64,000 bases of DNA. It comes from Flavobacterium alkalisoli. Its GTDB lineage: Bacteria; Bacteroidota; Bacteroidia; Flavobacteriales; Flavobacteriaceae. The stretch is taken from the NCBI RefSeq assembly GCF_008000935.1, contig NZ_CP042831.1, positions 1,612,001-1,676,000 on the forward strand, written 5' to 3'. Below are positions 63,674-64,000 of this stretch, piece after piece. The notes under the pieces were generated by a model. The model searched no databases, had not been told where the DNA came from, and was given only the letters and a program-made list of their open reading frames with translations. The translations under genes were made by a program, and so were the position numbers. Within the stretch, counting starts at the first letter, position 1; each line of letters opens with the position of its first letter.

Positions 63674-64000
63674 ATGTCATTAACAAAATCTGAAAGAAGA
63701 CAAAGAATTAAGTTCAGAATCAGAAAGATTGTAAGCGGAACTGCTGCTCAACCAAGACTTTCTGTTTTCAGGAGCAATAAAGAGATCTATGCTCAAATCA
63801 TAGATGACGTGAACGGTGTTACTCTAGCTTCTGCATCTTCAAGAGAGGCAGGAATAACTAAAGGTACTAACATTGAAACTGCAGCTGCAGTAGGTAAATT
63901 AGTAGCAGAGAAAGCTTTGAAAGCTGGTATCGAAACCATCACTTTTGACAGAGGTGGATACCTTTACCACGGACGTGTTAAATCATTAGCTGAAGGCGCT
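63674..64000 (+). CDS. rplR: 50S ribosomal protein L18 (partial, runs off the window)
   Basis: ATG at 63674 opens a frame without a stop to the edge of the window (109 codons): [40 protein letters not shown] and [20 protein letters not shown]18 is about 117 residues in this group, so only the last eight or so residues are missing. It binds 5S rRNA with L5. Confidence 0.97.
   Translation, partial: MSLTKSERRQRIKFRIRKIVSGTAAQPRLSVFRSNKEIYAQIIDDVNGVTLASASSREAGITKGTNIETAAAVGKLVAEKALKAGIETITFDRGGYLYHGRVKSLAEGA

Overview
The window is a chromosomal stretch from a member of the Bacteroidota, most likely a Flavobacteriaceae (Flavobacterium-like). The evidence is AT-rich DNA, SusC/SusD-type outer-membrane transporters, two proteins with type IX secretion (T9SS) C-terminal sorting domains, an S46 dipeptidyl-peptidase, starts without Shine-Dalgarno sequences, promoters of the Bacteroidota form TTG-N19-TAnnTTTG, and a ribosomal cluster in which fusA runs directly into rpsJ with no tuf. 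I see no tRNA, rRNA, CRISPR array, insertion sequence, prophage or integrase.

Layout. 1-2.7 kb: a minus-strand group of a TIGR01777 epimerase, three small membrane proteins (two are paralogues) and a GbsR/MarR-type regulator with two near-identical operators. 2.8-6.9 kb: M3 oligopeptidase, then purK-purE-lipoprotein. 7.0-11.7 kb: GH130 glycosidase, MFS permease, dicarboxylate/amino-acid symporter, HEAT-like protein. 11.8-17.5 kb: a duplicated-module T9SS protein, a small secreted protein, a TonB-dependent receptor and a lipoprotein of the PQQ-sugar-dehydrogenase/sorbosone-dehydrogenase fold. 17.6-21.2 kb: hpt-adk-CBS membrane protein-obgE. 22.0-30.7 kb: S46 DPP7-type peptidase convergent with a giant alpha-2-macroglobulin that contains a SusC-like plug module. 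30.9-34.7 kb: mpl, a DUF1287 protein, radC, a lipoprotein and an NAD(P)-binding protein. 34.9-38.8 kb: a LolCDE/MacB-like ABC transporter whose permease carries a large His-rich loop, followed by a DUF3299-like protein, a YjjG-like HAD phosphatase and a secreted protein. 38.8-41.8 kb: rarA, rhomboid protease, rlmB. 41.8-47.8 kb: a SusC-SusD-lipoprotein-lipoprotein operon. 48-52.7 kb: a candidate small RNA, a secreted metallophosphoesterase with three repeated domains, and an Omp85-like barrel. 52.8-64 kb: the str-S10-spc ribosomal cluster, running off the end inside rplR.

How the genes work together. Several units point to uptake and use of peptides and other polymers: S46 peptidase, M3 oligopeptidase, SusCD set and symporter. 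The best candidates for something not well described are: the two-operator GbsR-type regulon with an apparently leaderless regulator mRNA; the alpha-2-macroglobulin/SusC-plug fusion; the His-rich ABC permease plus DUF3299-like protein, a possible metal system with its own 23-bp dyad; the promoter-terminator pair without an ORF between susC and the phosphoesterase; and structured leaders inside the ribosomal cluster.
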